Source of the DNA: Nevskia sp964451925
Lineage (GTDB): Bacteria; Pseudomonadota; Gammaproteobacteria; Nevskiales; Nevskiaceae
Assembly: GCA_964451925.1 (NCBI GenBank)
Contig: CAYVKA010000010.1
Coordinates: forward strand, 35,347 to 99,346
Direction: 5' to 3'
Length of the DNA: 64,000 bases
The position numbers and the translations under genes are program-made. The notes beneath the pieces are model-generated. The model saw only the letters and a list, made by a program, of their open reading frames with translations. It had not been told where the DNA came from and made no database searches. Every line of letters begins with the position of its first letter. Within the stretch, counting starts at the first letter, position 1. Positions 61,432-64,000 of the stretch are shown piece by piece.

Positions 61432-62175
61432 TCAGAGTTTTTTCAGCGTCGCGTTCACTTCCTTCCACAGATCGCGGTACGCCTCGGCGGCGTAGCCGTA
61501 GGACTCGAACACTTCCAGCGGCGCGCGATGCTCGCCCATGCGCTCCACGGCGGAGGCATAGGGAATCACCGTCTTGCACACATCCTTGATCAGCTTGGGC
61601 GGCTGCTCGATCAGCATGCGGTGCAGCAGGCGGCGGCGGTCGGCCATCGAAAAGAATGGTTTGAGCGCGCTGCGCGCATAGCCTTCGGCGTCGAAGTACT
61701 CGATCACCGTCTTCAGTGCGCGCAGCGACAGATGCGTCGGCACCGTCGGCACCAGCACCAGGTCGGACGCGGTGAAGATGTTGTCGGCCAGATGCGACAG
61801 GCTCGGCGGGCTGTCCAGCACCACGAGGTCGTAGCGGCGGTTGACCGGCTTGAGCTTTTGCAGCAGTGCATCGTTGCCGCCGTCCTTGCGCAGCCAGGTG
61901 TCGAGATGGCGCGAATGCAGGTCGGCCGGCAGCAGATGAAGCTTGTCGTAGGCGGTGTTCTGGATCTGGCCCTCGATGTCGGCACCCGCCCGCCACAGCG
62001 ACTTGTCAGGCGCCTGTTCGGTATTGGCCTGCAGATACCAGCTGGCGGCGCCCTGTGGATCGAGATCCCACAGCAAGGTGCGCAACCCGGACTGTGATGC
62101 CAGGTAAGCCAGGTTGACCGCGGCGGCGGTCTTGCCAACGCCGCCCTTGAGGTTGTAGACCGCCAGGGTCTTCAT
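61432..62175 (-). CDS. ParA-family ATPase (orphan)
   Basis: 247-residue deviant-Walker ATPase. MKTLAVYNLKGGVGKTAAAVNLAYLA contains the ParA/MinD Walker A (KGGVGKT, 10-16), LLWDLDPQGAASWYL the switch I region and LVVLDSPPSLSHL the Walker B region. ATG 62175 follows a strong GGGGAGG. No parB or partition site is next to it, so it may position another cargo rather than chromosomes. It lies beside gyrB with both on the minus strand, separated by 196 bases. Confidence 0.87.
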   Translation of the reverse strand: MKTLAVYNLKGGVGKTAAAVNLAYLASQSGLRTLLWDLDPQGAASWYLQANTEQAPDKSLWRAGADIEGQIQNTAYDKLHLLPADLHSRHLDTWLRKDGGNDALLQKLKPVNRRYDLVVLDSPPSLSHLADNIFTASDLVLVPTVPTHLSLRALKTVIEYFDAEGYARSALKPFFSMADRRRLLHRMLIEQPPKLIKDVCKTVIPYASAVERMGEHRAPLEVFESYGYAAEAYRDLWKEVNATLKKL

Positions 62176-62371
62176 GCGCGCGCCTCCCCTTGTGCAGCTT
62201 TGCTGCACCTTGCACGGCCGATCCGTATCGGTACTTCCAAATCAGCGATACGCTGAATTTAGAACAATTTCACGGACTTGGCACAAGCCGCCAGGATGGC
62301 GCCGCGGCCGCGCCCTGGCATTGCCGCAACGCGCACACTTATTTTTATTTTAAATCAATAAGTTACTGGAA
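62176..62371. promoter_or_regulatory. Intergenic region between gyrB and the ParA gene with a small palindrome
   Basis: Contains TCAGCG (62242-62247) / CGCTGA (62251-62256) around ATA, a perfect palindrome about 67-81 bases upstream of the ParA start. An AT-rich stretch after gyrB carries ACTTATT / AATAAGT (62338-62364 area), a weak hairpin that may end gyrB. No clear -35/-10 pair is seen. Confidence 0.35.
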
Positions 62372-64000
62372 TCAGACGTCGAGGTTGCTGACCAGCAGGG
62401 CGTGATGTTCGATGAAGTCGCGGCGCGGCTCCACGTCCTCGCCCATCAACGTGGTGAAGATCTGGTCCGCCGCCACCACGTCCTCGACCTGCACCCGTAC
62501 CAGCCGGCGCACCTGCGGGTCCAGCGTGGTTTCCCACAACTGGCCCGGGTTCATTTCTCCCAGACCCTTGTAGCGCTGGATCACCAGCCCGCGGCGCGTC
62601 TCGTTGATCAGCCAGTCGTAGGCCTGCTCGATGCTGCCCACCGCCAGGCTGCGCTCACCACGGCGGATGCTGGCCCCTTCGCCGAGCAATCTGCCACTCT
62701 GCTCGTTGAAGCGCATCATCTGCTGGTAGTCGATGCCGGCGAAGAAGTCGGCGCCGAAGCTGTACTGGTGACTCAGGCCGTGCAGTCTGCGCTCGACGGC
62801 GAGCAAGGGCCCGCTGTCGCCGATGACGGCTTTGACCTGGTAGCGCGAGGCGCTATGGCCGTCATTGAGCGCGGCGCTGAACGCGTCGGCCCAGCTTTCC
62901 AGCGCGGCGGCCTCCGCCGGCAGCGGCGGCATCTTGCGCAGCTGCTGCAGCAGGTCGAATTCGTAGTGGCGCGACAGGCGCTGCACCACACCGTTGAGGT
63001 GCGAGTGGTCGCGCATCAGTTGCGACAAGGTGGCCTTGCTCACCGGCGGCTGGCCAGCGGCGGGCAGCAGCTCGGCCTCGTCCAGTGCCGCGCGCAGCTG
63101 CCACTCCTCCATCTCGCGGTCGTCCTTGATATAGCTCTCCTGCTTGCCGGCCTTGAGCTTGTACAGCGGCGGCTGCGCGATGTAGACGTGGCCGCGCTCG
63201 ACCAGGCTGTACATATGGCGGTAGAAGAAGGTCAGCAGCAGGGTGCGGATGTGGGCACCGTCCACGTCCGCGTCGGTCATGATGATGATGCGGTGGTAGC
63301 GCAGGTTTTCCGGCTTCATCTCGTCGCGGCCGATACCACAGCCCAGCGCGGTGATCAGGTTGCCGACTTCCTGCGAGGACAGCATCTTCTCCAGGCGCGC
63401 CTTCTCGACGTTGAGGATCTTGCCCTTCAGCGGCAGGATTGCCTGGAAGCGGCGGTCGCGGCCCTGCTTGGCGGAGCCACCGGCGGAATCGCCCTCAACC
63501 AGGAAGATTTCGGACTGCGCAGGGTCCTTTTCCTGGCAGTCGGCCAGCTTGCCCGGCAGGCCGGCGATATCCAGCACGGTCTTGCGCCGGTTCAGCTCCT
63601 TGGCCTTGCGCGCGGCTTCGCGCGCGCGCGCCGCGTCCACCACCTTGGCGCCGATGATCTTGGCTTCGCGCGGGCGCTCCAGCAGGAATTCCTTGAGTTT
63701 TTCCAGCAGCACCGATTCGACCGCGCTCTTCACTTCGGACGAGACCAGCTTTTCCTTGGTCTGTGAGGAGAACTTCGGATCGCGCACCTTGACCGACAAC
63801 ACCGCGGTGAGGCCTTCTCGGGCGTCGTCGCCGATCGGCTCGACCTTTTCCTTCTTGGCCAGGCCCTCGCTTTCAAGATACTCGTTGATGGTGCGAGTCA
63901 GCGCATTGCGGAAGCCGGTCAGATGGGTGCCGCCGTCCTTCTGCGGGATGTTGTTGGTGAAGCAGTACACACCCTCCTGGTAGGAGTCGTTCCACTGCAG
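62372..64000 (-). CDS. gyrB: DNA gyrase subunit B, C-terminal part (5' end beyond window)
   Basis: 542 residues of GyrB are present, open at the window edge. They include the end of the transducer domain (YQEGVYCFTNNIPQKDGGTHL), the TOPRIM motifs EGDSAGGSAKQGRDR and MTDADVDGAHIRTLLL, the large gammaproteobacterial insertion (about residues 305-475 of the fragment) and the conserved end GLGEMNPGQLWETTLDP. It forms the ATPase half of gyrase, introducing negative supercoils. The closeness of gyrB to mnmG and polA suggests the window is not far from the replication origin, but no DnaA-box cluster is visible here. Confidence 0.97.
   Translation of the reverse strand: MQWNDSYQEGVYCFTNNIPQKDGGTHLTGFRNALTRTINEYLESEGLAKKEKVEPIGDDAREGLTAVLSVKVRDPKFSSQTKEKLVSSEVKSAVESVLLEKLKEFLLERPREAKIIGAKVVDAARAREAARKAKELNRRKTVLDIAGLPGKLADCQEKDPAQSEIFLVEGDSAGGSAKQGRDRRFQAILPLKGKILNVEKARLEKMLSSQEVGNLITALGCGIGRDEMKPENLRYHRIIIMTDADVDGAHIRTLLLTFFYRHMYSLVERGHVYIAQPPLYKLKAGKQESYIKDDREMEEWQLRAALDEAELLPAAGQPPVSKATLSQLMRDHSHLNGVVQRLSRHYEFDLLQQLRKMPPLPAEAAALESWADAFSAALNDGHSASRYQVKAVIGDSGPLLAVERRLHGLSHQYSFGADFFAGIDYQQMMRFNEQSGRLLGEGASIRRGERSLAVGSIEQAYDWLINETRRGLVIQRYKGLGEMNPGQLWETTLDPQVRRLVRVQVEDVVAADQIFTTLMGEDVEPRRDFIEHHALLVSNLDV

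Overview
The window reads as chromosomal DNA of a high-GC (roughly 70%) Gammaproteobacterium. Support for this includes four GT9 heptosyltransferase-type proteins with WaaA, TamA/TamB, TtcA, ApaG, the large C-terminal insertion of gammaproteobacterial GyrB, and the gene order polA - engB - cytochrome c4 - dsbA that I know from Pseudomonas. A relative of Nevskiales/Xanthomonadales is my best guess, but no 16S or other decisive marker is present. Genes are densely packed, with many 1-4 base start/stop overlaps. The only stretch over 300 bases without a protein gene, 44442-45210, holds small-RNA genes.

Layout. 1-11.7 kb is an LPS inner-core locus with genes on alternating strands: waaA, an LpxL-type acyltransferase, four GT9 proteins including waaC, two GT2, two GT4-type and one unrecognised transferase-like gene. 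11.7-14 kb holds a TPR lipid-free periplasmic protein and a YkuD enzyme, translationally coupled and sharing a C-terminal domain. 14-18.6 kb holds an Atm1-like ABC exporter, an acyltransferase/SDR pair and dps. 18.6-25.6 kb, mostly minus strand, holds a GntR regulator, mutM, a Gld-like ABC operon with a DUF4340 protein, and a second LpxL-type acyltransferase. 25.7-32.9 kb holds dtd, a POT transporter, ttcA, a TonB-C lipoprotein, an ABC exporter pair and a GumN protein. 33-41.6 kb holds tamA-tamB, a CPBP protease, an esterase, lptM and lysA. 41.7-49.7 kb holds polA, small RNAs, chrA, engB, cytochrome c4, dsbA and an M14 peptidase. 49.8-64 kb holds an acyltransferase-3 gene, an Mpo1-like gene, mnmG, an old-yellow-enzyme homologue, a MipA protein, apaG, sufT, a SIMPL protein, purE-purK, a glutamine-rich lipoprotein, an orphan parA and the 3' part of gyrB.

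The most notable element is in the polA-engB interval. Four paralogous small-RNA genes of about 110-117 nt, three in tandem and a fourth beyond an inserted chrA, each have a sigma-E-type promoter (AACTT, 16-17 bases, TCTAA), four stem-loops with C-rich loops, and a strong intrinsic terminator. Compensatory base changes between copies support the fold. The locus corresponds in position to Spot 42 in enterics and ErsA in Pseudomonas, so this looks like an expanded envelope-stress small-RNA family. A second noteworthy element is a set of three palindromes built from 7-bp units around lpxL2 and dtd, one of which supplies the last residues of Dtd.

Many genes concern the envelope (LPS core, lipid A acylation, outer-membrane assembly, murein editing, lipoproteins), which would make sense of a sigma-E small-RNA array here, although that functional link is inference.
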